A stretch of 64,000 nucleotides of DNA, from contig OY755179.1 of assembly GCA_963576735.1 (NCBI GenBank), positions 992,001 through 1,056,000 of the forward strand, read 5' to 3'. Below are positions 63,799-64,000 of this stretch, in pieces. Source of the DNA: Bedellia somnulentella (Eukaryota > Arthropoda > Insecta > Lepidoptera > Bedelliidae). A model generated the notes under the pieces. It ran no database searches. It saw only the letters and a program-made list of their open reading frames with translations, and was not told the origin of the DNA. Made by a program: the position numbers and the translations under genes. Position 1 is the first letter of the stretch; the number at the start of each line of letters is the position of its first letter.

Positions 63799-64000
63799 CA
63801 TAAACGTTCACGCCGAATATCCCCGAAGGGGTTGGCAGAGGTACTAATACTTCTGAACATCACGTGACTTTGTCACCTGGTGTTCAGAGTACCCACGTTT
63901 TGTATGGACAGTGCAGTGAACTCGCGTGATAGGGGGCAGGCCCATCGCCGTTTTGTACGAATGCACTGTCACATGACTAAGTACAACTCAGCCATGTGGG
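63799..64000 (-). mobile_element. SINE-B, cut by the window end
   Basis: CATAAACGTTCACGCCGAAT through TAGGGGGCAGGCCCATCGCC to CAACTCAGCCATGTGGG. The tRNA-like head should lie beyond 64000. Confidence 0.85.

Overview
This is a repeat-choked, AT-rich piece of animal nuclear DNA, almost certainly from a moth or butterfly (Lepidoptera). The evidence is the type of repeats: a tRNA-headed SINE with a CGTGAGGAAACC-type core, a second tRNA-headed SINE of the kind common in Lepidoptera, a Helitron opening with TCTATAC and closing with CTAG, Penelope-like DNA, and hundreds of bases of TATG-tailed repeats. There is no prokaryotic gene organisation, no rRNA, no CRISPR array and no complete protein-coding gene.

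Host-gene content is slight. Two GC-rich minus-strand blocks look like spliced exons: 45843-45952 (acceptor and donor consensus on both sides, 36 codons) and 5326-5723 (acceptor, an in-frame ATG and a strong GAG/GTAAGT donor). Their reading phases are compatible, so much of the window may be one ~40 kb intron of an unrecognised minus-strand gene. That link is inference. The rest is mobile DNA and unassigned AT-rich sequence.

The dominant repeat, called SINE-A here, has about 60 copies or fragments (~250 bp each, both strands), filling roughly a fifth of the window. At least four subfamilies are readable: A1 (TTCCGGTGGGTGTACG), A2 (CTACCCACGGGTGTCG, with TATAATTCC), A3 (CTACCCGTGGGTGATCG, with CCGTTAAGGG) and an older A0 (GCGATACTTTATTTC, with CCAAATGTGG). 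SINE-B (about 18 copies) has a tRNA-type A box and B box and a TTATG tail. LINE-C is the 3' end of a reverse-transcriptase LINE (about a dozen pieces). All three families end in the same sort of sequence: CTCTGSCWACCCC, a small hairpin, GGCGTGAG or GCCGTGAG, then TATG or TTATG repeats. This suggests that SINE-A and SINE-B borrow the LINE-C machinery.

Region by region: 1-5.3 kb holds SINE-A, SINE-B and LINE-C pieces. 5.3-5.7 kb is the candidate exon. 7.4-7.9 kb has an RT fragment, a Helitron-like end and a hairpin MITE. 8-15 kb has scattered SINE-A and a MITE-D. 15.4-16.4 kb is a 5'-truncated Penelope-like element with inverted LTRs and a 15-bp target duplication. 16.8-28.1 kb has SINE-A and LINE-C separated by long AT-rich stretches. 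28.6-31.4 kb holds a full SINE-B, two copies of a 143-bp hairpin MITE and MITE-D. 34-43.4 kb is SINE-A rich with several nested insertions. 43.5-44.3 kb is a pair of perfect palindromes, followed by a second LINE's RT C-terminus (44.5-45.4 kb). 45.8 kb is the second candidate exon. 46.3-47.3 kb is a Helitron. 49.9-50.7 kb holds a MITE-D dimer and a Helitron relic. 53.3 kb is a Harbinger-type MITE. 54.4-55.6 kb is a MULE-type transposon remnant with a SWIM zinc finger. 55.9 kb is SINE-E. 56-64 kb is SINE-A and SINE-B, including a three-layer nest at 61.7-62.5 kb.

Many insertions have clear 8-15 bp target-site duplications, which fix the element boundaries and the relative ages reported below. 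Family names (SINE-A, SINE-B, LINE-C, MITE-D, SINE-E, MITE-F) are mine. Strand for retroelements is the strand on which the tail lies at the 3' end. Gaps not listed are under about 300 bases and showed nothing I could support.
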